Source of the DNA: Chondrus crispus
Taxonomy: Eukaryota; Rhodophyta; Florideophyceae; Gigartinales; Gigartinaceae
Direction: 5' to 3'
Length of the DNA: 64,000 bases
Assembly: GCF_000350225.1 (NCBI RefSeq)
Contig: NW_005179299.1
Span: 1-64,000 of the forward strand
Shown in pieces: positions 1 through 11,404 of the stretch. The stretch's first letter is position 1. Every line of letters starts with the position of its first letter. A program made the position numbers and the translations under genes. Under the pieces are notes generated by a model, which saw nothing but the letters and a program-made list of their open reading frames with translations, ran no database searches and was not told the DNA's origin.

Positions 1-118
1 AGTGTGCTGGAAAGATGATTTCAAGCCCCGAATGCTGCCGTAAATACTTTCCAACGGAGAATGCTTGTCAGTTAAAACATCGACGAGCGTCTTGGCCGTC
101 CGCCCGCAACAGACTGGA

Positions 119-818
119 TCAGGATGCAATCTCAAATGCCTCTTCCAGCACGAAAGCGGCGTTATCGCCAAGAGGCCAATGATCCCCTCGCCCCAACTGA
201 CGTCCGAGTGGGCACGTTAGAAACGGCGCTAGGATTTGGCCATAGTAAGCCTCAATTCCGAAATGTGTTTCTTGATAGCATATGGCATAGATCAGCCGTG
301 TCGCGTGATACAGTATTTCAGTACGCCCAGATGCTCCTGCGTTTTCGTGAACCATGCTGCTGCGAAATTAGGACCACTAGTTGCGCAAGAACAAGAACAG
401 GATCAATCGTTTTCATCGCCGCAATGTCCCGCAAAAAGGCGTCAACCCTCGCACACTCCATTTCTGCATCAGCCATGACATCTTCAACTGTCTTCACAAA
501 AGCATCAAACTCTGCTTGGATTCTGCCGAATTGTCGAAAATTACATTTGATGACCATGTCAGTTCGGCGGTCATCCGACAGGAAAATATCGCGAAGAAAA
601 CAAGTGATAGTGGACGTACCCTTCCGAAAGCCTCTTCGCCGCGCCGCCCTTCCACCTGATCTCCGATTCTCCCCCACCACTTGCTCTCCGTCCAACGCAA
701 CCCAGCCCGCCTTCTCGGTGACCCCTCCCCCTCCTCCTGGCAGTTCTCTTGTGATCAAATCATCCAACCTGACAAGCTTATCCGTCCTCATATATATACA
801 CGCCCTCAGCGTCCACAA
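119..818 (-). pseudogene. Possible broken gene of unknown function
   Basis: I do not recognise this gene. Two minus-strand frames together look coding. The first (818 down to 318) has a basic, glycine-rich start and then a stretch with helical, protein-like composition (residues about 85-150, rich in Asp, Glu, Ala, Val and Met). The second (355 down to 119) continues with a different but protein-like composition. They overlap by about 38 bases in different frames, so a single gene would need a frameshift or an unseen small intron. A run of alternating TA lies at about 789-797. No domain is recognisable and there is no paralogue in the window to test the join. It could equally be two chance open frames. 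Confidence 0.25.
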
Positions 819-830
819 CTCTCTTTGCTA

Positions 831-2580
831 GCCCCCTGACACCCAGCGCAATGACGGGCTCGGCGCTGCCCCTCCACAACGCAGTGGCGACATCTTCTAC
901 GGCGAGGCCAGTGCACTTGGAATGGACCATGAAGCTCTTGAGTCTACTGTAGTCTCCAATTGAACCAGGACATCCTCAGACTCGTCCTCTCGCCTTCGCC
1001 CAAACTCTTCCCTTGCCTAGCGTTATGTGCGATGCTTGTCCTGTATATGATACAGTACCCATTACCTGCGGTCTTCAGAATTCGATCCGTGATCTCTTGC
1101 CAGCCCTCTGCTCATCCGCTACGAAGTGTGATCCCTCCATCCATCCACGTCTCCTCATCCTCATAGCTTCGTCCCCGGATGCAAATATCACATGTCTTCC
1201 GTCCGCACTCATACCAACAATGCGCCCCCTGTCCGTGTGTCTGTCCAGTCAACGAGCCCCTCCTTGTCCTCCGTCTGGTACGAATACCGCAACTGCCGTG
1301 CACAGTGCGTACGCCTCGTTGTCAGAACATGCACTCGCGCTTCATAATGCCGGGTGATGCATGCATGCAGAACACGAGCTGAAGCTTTTCATGGCTGCCC
1401 TACTGTCGACTGTCGTCCTGACGATGATGCTCCCCCCCCCCCCCAAAAAAAAGTTCGCACTTTCCTTCGTATTCATTGCAAAGCGCATAAGGCTGATGCC
1501 ACCTGCAGATCGGCTCGTCCCAGACCACAAAGTCGCATGCGATATCTGAGCTCAAAGAAGGCAAACTGTCCCCCACACAGTGCAGGGCGTCTTCTCAGGC
1601 CACACTGTCTTCCGCTTCCCCAGCGGTGTACAATTACATATATGCTAGTCCGATCGACGCAAGAGCACACAAGGTTTGATTAGAGATCCAATCCTAATCG
1701 TAGTCTGCACTGGAGCTGCCGCTTTCGTCGGATGAGTCATGTGCGGCTTCGTGGTCGATCGGAGACTGGATCTTGACTTCTTCTACTGCAGACCCTACAC
1801 TACAAGGCAAACATCTCCCTCGTCGTCGCTGACGTCATCTTCTTCTTCGCTTCGCTGTGCAAACCAGCTCCACTGATTCCCTCTTCACCTCCTCCTGCGA
1901 AGTCCGCTCTCCTCTTCAACCTTCCGTCTTTGAAATTTCCGGACAGAATATTCTTCCCGCCCCTCCTCCCTCGCACGAGTTGCAATTGCGACCTTCGCAA
2001 ACTCTGATCAACAGCTTCACTGGATCTGTTCCAATATGAACAGAACGGACAACACGAGCTGAAAGCAAAGGCCTTTCAACTGAAAACTCCTCCGAGTAGC
2101 CACGTCCAAGAAAAAAGAACCGCAAAATCGATACCAATTACTATCTTGGCAGCGCTACGCAACATCCACTATCGATCAGTCACATACTTTTTGTCAGAAA
2201 TAATTCCCGAAAGCATCTATCCCTCAAGACCACTTCCCTCAACCCAGACCCCTTGATGGCTCATAACAAAAATGTGAGAAGTTGCCCCTCATTCAACGAA
2301 TCCCCTTCACAGCGTGCTCCGAATGACGCGTTCGCGCGGCGGCGGAGAAACAACGGTGCGATGACCGCGGGAGCAGTTTTGAGCAGAGCGCAGGCGGTTC
2401 ACTTCCCAAACGCAAGCTCACGAGACGTGGCGCGTATGCCCGCGTATTTTTCGAAGACAAATTTGATCCTGGTGCACACGATTGCGAGCGGGGAGCAGAA
2501 CAGTTAGTAAGTAGAAGCAGGTTGCGAAGATGGGGAGGGGGATTAGGAGATGAGGAGGGGGTTGAAATGGGAGGGGAGGG
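831..2580. other. Intergenic, no supported gene
   Basis: Short open frames here overlap on both strands and are of biased composition, so I call no gene. The stretch holds pyrimidine-rich runs and a C-run followed directly by an A-run at about 1433-1451. Confidence 0.5.
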
Positions 2581-2590
2581 GAGGGGGGTT

Positions 2591-2623
2591 GAGGAGGAGG
2601 AGGAGGAGGAGGAGGAGGAGGAG
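2591..2623 (+). repeat. (GAG)11 microsatellite
   Basis: Eleven perfect GAG trinucleotides within a longer purine-rich tract (about 2530-3170). The tract produces long but low-complexity open frames on the minus strand (Pro, Ser, Leu rich), which I do not regard as genes. Confidence 0.9.
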
Positions 2624-3639
2624 CGGGTTGGGGATAGGCGGGATGGGCAGTGCCTGAATCACATCGTCTTGCGCACTTGAGGAGTTATCTCGAAAAACGA
2701 CAGGACAGCACTGCCCATGATTATACTGCGCTGCGTGCGGGCGCCACGATGATGTTGCGGAGACGCAGGCAAAGGAGACATTAGAACTAGGTTTCAGAAC
2801 GGGGTCAGAAAACAGGCGGGAGGGAGGTAGGCGGGTAGACGGGTAGGGTGATGGGAGATCGATCGGAGTCATGACGATGTTGCGGTGATGCGACGGGCGT
2901 TTCGAGTGACAATGAGAAGAAGCGCTGGATTTGTTTGGGAGGCGAGGCGGTGGAAGATAGAGCGGTGAAGCTTCGGAAGCAGCAGAGCAGATGTGAAGGA
3001 AGGAGAGGAAGCGGTAAGAGAGGAAGGAGAGCGCACTGAGGTGAGCGATTCTGCCGGGGGATGGGACCGGGGACGCGCGGGGGACGGGGGAGACGGGAGA
3101 CGGGGGAAGGGACGGTGGGAAGAAAAGATGGAAGAAGGGACGACGGTGATGATGTGTGATGACAGGACAGGGACGGGCGTCGGCGGCGGCGGTGGTACTG
3201 TAGAATAAAAAAAATAAAAAAACAGAAATTGAGGATTGAAACGGAAAGCGGACCACACCGTACCCGCTTGTTTTCGACCTTTTCGCAATGGTGTAAACTG
3301 CGCATCAAACGTTGCTTCCAGTTGATCTTACAGTAGAAATTCGAAAATTTCGTAACGCCGTCAGAAACTATGACAAAACAACATCTGCGCACTTTACAGA
3401 AGAAAAGCTTACTCTAAGCCACACCGTCTTACGTGGCATTTCGCTCAGTCAGTCAACTTGCTGCTTACAGAGCCCCCACCAGGAATCGAACTCGGACATG
3501 CTGACACTCAGAGACTGAATCGGACAACTGGGACACTGGGACCGAAAAAATGCTGTTTTGGTTGGATCTGAAAATTTGCATCTCTCGGTGGGTATTTAAT
3601 ATAGACGATTGGCCAACCTAATACACCTAAACCAATTAA

Positions 3640-4170
3640 ACCCAATCTCAACCTAAACCACTTAAACCACCTAAACCACCTAAACCACCTAAACCCACTG
3701 TCAACCTAAACCAGCTAATCCACTTAAACGTGCTACACTTGCTAAACCTGAAAAACCCAATCTCAACCTAAACCCCTAAACCACCTCAACCCAATCGCAA
3801 CCTAAACCTGCTAAACCACCTAAACCTGCTACACCTGCAAAACCACATAAATCCAATCTCAACCTAAACCTGCTAACCTTCCTAAACCTCGTACACATGC
3901 TAAATCACATAAACCGTTAAACTTCGTACATCGCTAAACCGGTCAACCTCGTAAACCATTCCGCCACCTAAACCCGGTATTCCACCTACACCACCTAAAC
4001 CCCGTAATCAACCTAAACCACCTAAACCACCTAAACCACCTAAACCACCTAAACCCCGTAATCAACCTAATCCACCTAATCCACCTAATCCACCTAATCC
4101 ACCTAGTCCACATAACCCACATCATCCTTCTAATCCACCTAACCCACAATACCCTCCTAACCCACAATAC
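3640..4170. repeat. Degenerate 9-bp minisatellite (CCTAAACCA type)
   Basis: More than 30 loosely repeated copies of a 9-bp unit close to CCTAAACCA. They are broken by recurring CCCAATCTCAA segments, which suggests an older higher-order unit. From about 4010 to 4110 the array is nearly perfect and shifts from CCTAAACCA to CCTAATCCA units. The unit resembles plant-type telomere sequence (CCCTAAA) but the period is 9, not 7. On the minus strand it yields a Trp-Phe-Arg / Trp-Ile-Arg peptide repeat, which I take as an accident of period three. Confidence 0.85.
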
Positions 4171-4195
4171 CCTCCTAACTCACCTACCTTCCTAA

Positions 4196-4348
4196 CCCCC
4201 TAAATTCCTAATATATAATATATACGCCCTACTCCCCTAAATTCCTAATATATAATATATACGCCCTACTCCCCTAAATTCCTAATATATAATATATACG
4301 CCCTACTCCCCTAAATTCCTAATATATAATATATACGCCCTACTCCCC
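4196..4348 (+). repeat. 37-bp tandem repeat, about four copies
   Basis: Copies start at about 4201, 4238, 4275 and 4312 and are essentially identical. Each contains an ATATATAATATATA core, so the array presents four evenly spaced TATA-like sites. The near-identity of copies contrasts with the decayed 9-bp array directly to its left and suggests recent expansion. Confidence 0.9.
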
Positions 4349-5817
4349 TACTCCTGCTAAACCAGCTAAACCGGGTGAATGTCCTAAACCACTGGTAAAG
4401 TCTGTTATACTCCTTGCAGGCTCTGTCAATGGACGTGACTCTGCATTTCGGCAGCTTACAAGTGCTTGCGGTGGTTAGTTGTACGTTATTGCTGTAGAAA
4501 GTACGCCTCTGCATGATATTGTACATGGCATATTGTCAAAACATTTGTGATGGTTTTAGTGGGGTTGGTATCATCTTGCTGCAGTTCATGCATTTCTTAC
4601 TATACTTGAGAGTGTTTTACATGTATTAAGGGGCATCATGGAAGTTCTTTCTTTGCGGCCTTTTACACTACTGCAGCTTTGGTAGGGATACATCTTCCCA
4701 GTTGAGATCACGTTACAATGTGTTTGGTTCGCACGTTTATGTGTAGCCATAGCAGTTTGTCATCCGGAAAATGTGGATCTAAATCCTCCAAGTTTATGCT
4801 GCACATGTAATCCCCATGTTACGGCAGGATACCGGTATGTACCGTGTGAACATTTTCCCTTCCTTCAACCCCTACACGTATGTTGAACAAACATGATACA
4901 CCTTTTACATAAATGGGGGATCTTATTTGTTCATACAAGACAATTTGTGGTAAAGTTCTATAATTGTAACCACACTCTTCCACCGTAACATCGTCAAGTT
5001 AAAAGAAGTGAAATTGTTGTGATTCTTACATTTAGTATGATAATTTAATACATTCACTCATATCAGCTGGTATGTGTGGGATAGTTCTGTTTTTTTAATT
5101 CCTGCATGAACCAGTCCTTCGAATAATACGCAAGGGCATAGGCATATTGGCGCCACAATAGGATTTGTATTCTGTTTGCAGTGCGCCTAGTTTATGCCAA
5201 CTGGTTTTTTTAATTTTTTAATTGTCCGTTGAGGGCGGTGGCTCATCCCTTAATAATAAATTTTAAAGCATCAGCAGTACGCAGTACGACTGCACAACCG
5301 CGTTCAGTAAATGAATGACCATGACGTAGTAATCATGTTTCTATAATGCGGGATGACGTGTAATGTTCGAATTGGTGATGAAAATATATGTCCTTAATGA
5401 AAATCGTACAGCCTTTGTTCGTGTAATATTTTGAAAACATATTTCATATATACTATTATAATGTTGCCATTATTTTTATTATTCCAAAACTTTCTCTAGT
5501 AACAATGACGTCATGCTCTAAAGAGCACAACGTTGTCATCTTGTTTCCAGGCGGCGGGTGACGTGTTGGATTCAAATTGATTATGAAAATATACGGTACG
5601 TCCCAAATCACATGCATACAGTTTTTGTGGGCTGAAAGACGGTGTACGTCCCCCTCTCTCTCCCCCCCGCCCCCGCGCCGTAAAGTAGATGTATGCTGTA
5701 AAAATTGGCGACATACAATTGAAATCTGCAACATTTATTGACGTTTTTAATATTATTATAAAGGTGACCGACGCCGTCGCTGGTGTCCGACGCCTCTCCC
5801 ACGAAAACGCAAAATTC
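4349..5817. other. AT-rich intergenic, no supported gene
   Basis: I see no convincing coding frame, RNA gene or repeat family in this stretch. It is AT-rich with scattered short T-runs. Confidence 0.5.
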
Positions 5818-6063
5818 GCGCCCCACCCCGTGACGCCCGTTGCGCCGTGAGCCTATGACTCGCGCTCGTGCTGTCAACACGTGCGCGTCACACTGCACGA
5901 CTCCGCGTCCACAGCCGGCCCCTCCCAGCGCTGTAGAGTCGCGCCCCACCCCGTGACGCCCGCTGCACCGTGAGTCTATGGCACGCGCTCGCGCCGTCGA
6001 CACGCGCGCTTCACACCGCACGACTCCGCGTCCACAGCTGGCCCCTCCCAGCGCTGTAGAGCC
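5818..6063. repeat. 123-bp direct duplication, two copies
   Basis: Two tandem copies begin at about 5821 and 5944, GC-rich and roughly 90 percent alike by eye. The length is a multiple of three, so a minus-strand open frame (6168 down to 5608) carries the repeat as a 41-residue peptide duplication. I do not treat that frame as a gene because its composition is Arg, Gly and Cys biased. Confidence 0.8.
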
Positions 6064-6813
6064 GCGCCCTTCCTCGCGGCCGCTGCGCCCCCCCACCTCC
6101 CCCATACGGTTGTTTTCAAATAATTTGCATATCCGAGCTATTTTGGCGTTGTCCAAAATGTAGGGCAACCCCCCTTCAGTTGTTCAATTATTCGAAGTCT
6201 GACAAGATGAGAGACGCGTCAGCGATTTTTTGTACCTAGCCGTCGAAACCTCCCCCACGGAGCACTGGGAGGCTTTTGGCCTTATGATCGGTATGTATGT
6301 ATGATATGTATGCAACTGTACCAGTATCGTTCTATCGTTCTTCTCGTCATTGTCCAAGTTTTTCCATCACTCCTGTGACGTTGAAATCTCGCATCCGCTC
6401 TTGCAATGACCTTCAAACATTCAAGCCAACAGGCCAATGAGTCGCCCGTGACACTCTTCAGACACTCTTCTCCCACGTCCGTCCCTCTTCTACCCTTTCC
6501 TTTCTCCCTCGTCCCTCGATACAGCGTCCCGCTCGCTGCCCGCACACATGCCTTACGAATGATAGGTTGCCCATGTCCCATTCGCGATGCTCTATGCAGG
6601 TGGCGTGAACGCCACCTGTTCAGCTCGAACCCTTCCATCTCGCTCGTACTGTAGCGCGGCGACGGCCGCATCTGCACTCTCGGTTCAAACTCTACCGACA
6701 CCACCCGTTTCGCACACTTTGAAACACGCAAAAAAATTTTCTGAACGACAAACACACGATGAGCACGCATTACATACAACTAAAGCCTTTTCCTCCACCC
6801 TTGGTCCCACGTC

Positions 6814-8232
6814 TCACTCCCTTCCGCCAAGCAGAGCTGTAGCAAACCCCCTCATCACTTCTATCGTATCACGACCGTAGTCCCTCAGCCCCGCAATCTC
6901 CCGGCGCGCCTGTGACACCGCATCTCCAATGTTCCCGTCGGCGGGTAGTTGAAACTGCACCTCGTTCAGGCGGTGCAGCATCAGTTCCTGTGATGCAACT
7001 CGTCCAGCGATGCTCTGTAGACACCGCTGCAACCCCGCTGCCATCGGCTCCGACGCCGACGGTAGGGGAGATGGCGCATCCGTCATGTGCGAAGCACCCT
7101 CCATCCCGCAAGCGATTGCCGCCAGCACTTCGTCGCTCTCCGTGCTCATCGACAATGGGAGTGCTGGTGCACACCCTTGGTCTTCATATCTATCGCCCAG
7201 CGTGCCCTCATGCTCACCCTGCATCTCCTACGTCCTCATCACATTCGCGTGCAACGTCATCGATCCAAATAGATGTGATACTCCATTTTCGTTACCCTGT
7301 AGGCTTCCACCTTCGCCTTCAGTGATGTGGCCATCGGGAGCGTAGCCTCCTGCCACCGGCCAAGGGACGCATTTGTTCTGGGCTTCCCAGCCGACCGCTG
7401 CGGCGAGCTCCTCTTGTATTGCCTCCCCATATACCCGCTCCTGGTGTTGCGCGGTGACCGGCAAATACTCTACCGGGATGCTGTGATCCTTGACAGCGTA
7501 AGTTTCATATGAAGTGTCCGAGGCTGGAGATTGCTCTTCCGGGGAACCATATGGAGGCTGGTACTATGCTTCCCAATGCGCGGGAGGCTGGTGCTGCGCT
7601 ATGCCATACGCAGTCTGCTCAACTGTCGCGCATTGCTCCTCCTTAAGGACGTAGTGTACACGCCCAGCAGCCTGCGAGACTCGGGCCGGCTGCTCCTGAA
7701 GCGCCGGTGTGTTTTGATTCGGTTGTTGGTCGTTTCCATGGTGAACAAAGCGGCCAGGCTGTTTCGTATTGTTGGCAACTGGCACATCTTGTCGGTGTTG
7801 CTGCAGCGCAACAGCCTTCGTGAACGTCTTTTTCTGCGCAACTGCCTTGCGTTCATTCGATTTGACCTTGGCGTCGGGCCCCTTCTTCCCGCGCTTCTTG
7901 GAAATACCCCCTTCGAGGGCGGCGCGGATGTTTTTGGAGCGGCGCAAGCCGCACGCGTTGCAAAGCGTTGCAACGCCGCCCGATCCGCTACGGCGGACGG
8001 GGGTGATGATGGTTTTGCACCTGGCACAAGTCCAAGGGGTTCGATCTGGTAGAAAGCGAATGATGCCTTTGGGCTTGCGCTTGGAGCAGCCCTTGCAAGC
8101 AGGTGGGGGGGTTAGAGGTTTGGGAGCGGGAGGAGTGAAGCGAGCAACGGAAGCGTCGAGGGAGTTTGGGGGAGGCTCTGTAGGGCAACCGATAGGGAAG
8201 AACGGTGTTTGGGGGGAGGCGGTGGGAAACAT
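6814..8232 (-). pseudogene. GATA-type zinc-finger protein, frame broken by two in-frame TAG codons
   Basis: GATA factors are nuclear DNA-binding proteins. The start at 8232 gives a Pro-rich N-terminus and then a class-IV finger: Cys69 and Cys72, an 18-residue loop, and Cys91-Asn-Ala-Cys94-Gly, followed by a basic tail. The CX2CX18CX2C spacing is the plant-like form. An extra CX2C pair lies at 46 and 49. The same reading frame then stays protein-like to 6814, ending in a helical region (about 7150-6814). It is broken by TAG at 7566-7564 (in a Gln/Pro-rich run) and TAG at 7230-7228. There is no frameshift over 1.4 kb. Either the product is the 222-residue first segment, or the stops are read through, edited or sequence errors, or the copy is a young pseudogene. 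GATA identity is firm; the intactness is not. Confidence 0.75.
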
Positions 8233-8351
8233 GTTGGAGAGTTGGTGGTATCGTAGAACGAGAAAAAAAAGGAGTCAAGATGAGATGATGAGCGTCGGGA
8301 TGAGGGGTGAGGAGGGGGCAGGAACGAAAGCTAGTACGGCCGGGTTGGCTG

Positions 8352-8357
8352 TTTATA
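8352..8357 (-). promoter_or_regulatory. TATA box candidate for the GATA gene
   Basis: TATAAA on the minus strand, about 120 bases upstream of the ATG at 8232, inside a GC-rich region where such a motif is conspicuous. Confidence 0.45.
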
Positions 8358-9221
8358 AAGAGCGGGGCTATGGACGACGGTGTGGGTGGGGGAAAGGGGT
8401 TCGCTAAGGCGCAGAGCGGTTCGTTACCATATGATTCACTCGGTTGGGGGGATGAGGGCGGCGAGCGAGGGACTGTTCCCCGTGAGAGGCAGATTGTATG
8501 AGCACGGGCCTGCCGATGCAGCCCGCAGGAGGGCCACAATGGAGGAAAGGGCGGGGATGGGCGGGGGGGAGATGGGGGAGGTGGAGGGGGGGCCGCCGCT
8601 TGCAAGACAGTGGGGTTGAGGAGCCGGCTGCACATAGCGCCGTGCAGCCGGCTGCATATGGGAGTTTAGACAGTAAGAAGGCAGGGGCGGGGATGGTTGG
8701 GGGCGATGAAAGGAGTCCACGGAGGGGAAGAGGGGTTCCGTACGGGGGGGGAGGAAGGAGGGGAGTGCGGAAGCGGGCGGCTGTGCACGAGCGCGTCCGG
8801 GAGACTCTGCTCGTATATAATTCCTAGGCTCTACTTGCTCGTGACCGCGGGGAGCATGTTATGTGAAGAGCATGCAGGCTCGTCCAAAGGACGTGCTGCA
8901 CGACTTCGTTGAGATGTGCACCGGCGTGCAGCCTGACCCCTTCCTACCATTCCCCAAGCTTGCTCCTCCGTCCCACGACGTCACCTCCCTCTGTCCTGTC
9001 GAAACGAAAAAAGAAAAAACCTCCATCTTCACCCATTCCGCCCTCCCTTCGTATCCCCTTGGTACCCATCCCTGCTCCCTACCCCCACCACCCAAACATA
9101 ATCCTACCCCCACACCCGACCCCCGCGCCCGCACCTCCTCTTTCTTCGCAGCAACGGACTATCCCAGTATTCCAGGTCCGTCACTGCGTCTGTGGTCCCA
9201 GCATAAAGCGTTTTGGCTTTT
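8358..9221. other. Intergenic, no supported gene
   Basis: G-rich (8540-8770) then C-rich (8940-9140) low-complexity DNA. A GCCGGCTGCAYAT motif is repeated at about 8622 and 8648. The open frames here are of biased composition and appear on both strands. Confidence 0.4.
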
Positions 9222-9396
9222 GTAAGACTTGAATCTTTAGTGCAGATGTGCAGTATGAGTGATAGCGCCCTGCGTGAATTCCTTGAAAGCAGTGATGCAA
9301 GAAAAGTGGCTTTAGAAAGTCGAAATTCCAATTTACTTATAGTGCCGGGTTCGATATAGAGCCATTTTCGTCCCACAGACACAGGTCAGCACTATA
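9222..9396 (+). mobile_element. Diverged, truncated copy of the TIR transposon found at 28.35-28.86 kb
   Basis: A short coding piece (9222-9359) matches, in protein and in orientation relative to the element end, a piece inside the 28-kb transposon. Shared residues include RLES, SD, LR and SSDARK. Beyond the stop the DNA alignment continues through GTTCGATATAG, TTTTCG, GACACAGG and AGCACTATAT. It then ends just before the terminal CGCGACCCCCCCTG, which is missing here. This copy has therefore lost its terminus. No function can be assigned to the peptide. Confidence 0.7.
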
Positions 9397-9414
9397 TTAC
9401 CAATACAAGAAATG

Positions 9415-9528
9415 TTAGTATGGGTGGCCACCCATACTAGAATTGCCCTCCGAAAAGTTATCAAATTTTAATAAAGTTGTAGTATGGCTGGCCACCCATA
9501 CAGCAAAATGAAATCTTGTCGCGCGACA
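9415..9528. mobile_element. Palindromic MITE, copy 1 (left end truncated)
   Basis: It shares the inner TATGGGTGGCCACCC and TATGGCTGGCCACCCATACAG blocks and the right end TGTCGCGCGACA with the full copies at 10072 and 35892. The outer left arm is absent. No open frame. Confidence 0.75.
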
Positions 9529-9730
9529 ACCGCACTAGAATCACACCCAAATCACCCCCTAAAACATTACCAAAAATCACCCTAACGCAATGTATTACAC
9601 GTGCGAACAGAAATGCTTTGTATGACACGTGGTGACCAAAACGCAATCTATAACACGTTACACTGTCGAACATTAATTAATGCATATTGTAAACACTATA
9701 TATTTAACTATGATGTAATTAATGTCGAGC

Positions 9731-9790
9731 AGTACAGTAACATCATTAGAACAATGGTACTCCGAAACAACGCGTCCTTGGGACGCCATC
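9731..9790 (+). repeat. Two-hairpin dispersed repeat, copy 1 core
   Basis: The core holds CATCATTAGAACAATGGTAC and then the stem GCGTCC-TTG-GGACGC. The left arm of the first hairpin is damaged here. It is flanked on both sides by ACACTGTCGGACATTAATTAA-like sequence. Confidence 0.7.
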
Positions 9791-9870
9791 CTGGAACATT
9801 ACACTGTCGGACATTAATTAATGCCTATTATAAACACTATATATTTAACTTTGATTTAATTAATGTCGAG

Positions 9871-9922
9871 CAGTACCATCATTAGAACAATGGCACTCTG
9901 GAACTCCGCGTCCTTAGGACGC
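9871..9922 (+). repeat. Two-hairpin dispersed repeat, copy 2 core
   Basis: First hairpin: GTACCAT, a 10-base loop, then ATGGCAC. Second: GCGTCC-TTA-GGACGC. It is tandem to copy 1. Confidence 0.75.
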
Positions 9923-10071
9923 AATCGCCAAACATTACACTGTCGGACATTGATTAAGTCGCCACGTCTAAAACATTGCATTTTGGTCGCCACGTGTACT
10001 TCATTGCATTTTGGTCATTCACACGTGTAGTACATTGCATTTTGTTCGCCACGTGTAATACATTGCATTTT

Positions 10072-10209
10072 TGTCGTGCAACAAGATTTTCAAAAGCTGT
10101 ATAGGTGGACAGCCATACTGGAATCGACCTCCAAAAAATTAGCAAAAATTACATTAGTTGCAGTATGGCTGGCCACCCATACAGCTTTTGAAAATCTTGT
10201 TGCACGACA
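10072..10209. mobile_element. Palindromic MITE, copy 2 (138 bp, complete)
   Basis: It begins TGTCGTGCAACAAGATTTTC and ends with the inverse of that sequence, so the whole element can fold into one long hairpin around a short AT-rich centre. Its length is identical to the copy at 35892-36029. It is non-coding, and I see no clear target-site duplication. Confidence 0.85.
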
Positions 10210-10680
10210 GAACATTGCATATCATACCAAATACCTTGCCTGCTCTTGCAAGCCTGCGCGATGTACCCTGATATTTTTGAGAGCCCGGCAGAGCTCTATA
10301 GTCGAAAAATCCCCCACTATAACTGAACAACAAACTTTAATTATATATCCTTTGCCAATCTATCGTGGAATCGACTACGTCTTTTAAGCCGTAATGTCAC
10401 AATACGAAGTCTAGAGTGCCCTAGAGTGCAGTAATAAGTCTGCAAATAAATAGACCCAATGCATTAAACAAGCACACCAACTCGAATGGAGGTCGTGTGT
10501 GACGACCGTTGTACGTGGGAGTTGTCCGCGTAATTGCTGGACAGTGTCAGCTATTAACTCTTGCTTGACAGTGTCAGACATTAATTAATCTCCTACTCCA
10601 TTAATCCCCATATTAGAAATATTGTAATTAGTAAATAATTGTTGTTAATATTTAATGATCATTTGATTGTTGCACAAGCT

Positions 10681-10735
10681 CTACCATCATCCAGACAATG
10701 GTGCTCCAAACCCCCGCGTCCTTGGGACGCGATTT
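10681..10735 (+). repeat. Two-hairpin dispersed repeat, copy 3 core
   Basis: TACCATCATCCAGACAATGGTGC followed by GCGTCC-TTG-GGACGC, preceded by CAGTGTCAGACATTAATTAA at about 10563. This copy is more diverged than copies 1 and 2, but both stems are kept. Confidence 0.65.
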
Positions 10736-10739
10736 CGTT

Positions 10740-11404
10740 ACTAATTAGCGCATGTTGTAATCATTATAAATTTAATGTTAATATTGAGTTTTCAATTAGT
10801 TAGAATTTTCCTGTACTTGGGAAGCCGTCAGCGTAGGAAAGTCGGTCGAAGAATTTTTGGGAAGTATACAGCCACCGGCCCCCACTGTTAGGAATGTACA
10901 TGGACAACTGTGTTCCCGTAATCCCCCTCCTCCCCCTAATCTCAAATTCGAGACGCACACTCATAACTTCAACCAAAAGCAAAATTGCTCAACCTGCACC
11001 TCATTCAGACTCTGGCAAACCACAGATCAAATTCACATCCCCATTCTCTTCTGACGCCATACAGCGACGTGTTTCCCTAACTCACGTAATCACCCTTAAT
11101 TTCATGACCCTACTTCCTTGACACCCACTACTAACTATGCCAAATTCTCCACATCATCGTAGAACTTCACCACGTATCGGAACGTCAACCGTTCCTTTCT
11201 GTGCTACCCAGGCTCCCCGGTCTCCTACTCAGTATGAGCCCCTCGCAGGTCTTATTTCGACGCAATGTTTACATATACAGGGTTCTCGTACTCACTGACC
11301 CCCCGCTCTCTCTCTTTACCTCTTCTCTTCTTCCCCAGCGTTTCGCATCTCCGAAACGTCTCACCTCTCGCCTCCTTTCCCGCTCTCTCCTGACTTCACG
11401 CGCA
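10740..11404. other. Upstream region of the helicase gene
   Basis: No separate gene is supported. A pyrimidine tract (about 11297-11340, CT-rich) lies just upstream of the preferred ATG at 11405. It suggests 5' untranslated sequence rather than coding sequence, although the frame is open back to an ATG at 11201. Confidence 0.4.

Larger units (their letters stand above)
9587..10070. repeat. Foldback-like array of 28-bp repeats around a two-hairpin repeat
   Basis: At 9959-10070 four tandem units of about 28 bp (consensus near CGCCACGTGTANTACATTGC plus ATTTTG) run in one direction. At 9587-9660 about three copies of the same unit run in the opposite direction. Between them lie two tandem copies (about 9648-9790 and 9784-9945) of a separate repeat with two hairpins. 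Inverted terminal arrays of short tandem repeats are the layout of foldback elements. No protein frame is present. Confidence 0.6.

Noticed and set aside
2543..3256. Long minus-strand open frame (about 237 codons)
   Set aside because: Low-complexity Pro/Ser/Leu translation of a purine-rich microsatellite region. All three minus frames are open with similar bias.
3455..3545. tRNA-like signal on the minus strand (GAGTTCGATTCC B-box and a weak A-box 40 bases upstream)
   Set aside because: Only the T-arm is convincing. I cannot form acceptor and anticodon stems, so at most a degenerate tRNA-derived fragment.
5608..6168. Minus-strand frame with a 41-residue duplicated peptide
   Set aside because: Result of a 123-bp duplication in GC-rich DNA. 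Composition is biased and no domain is visible.
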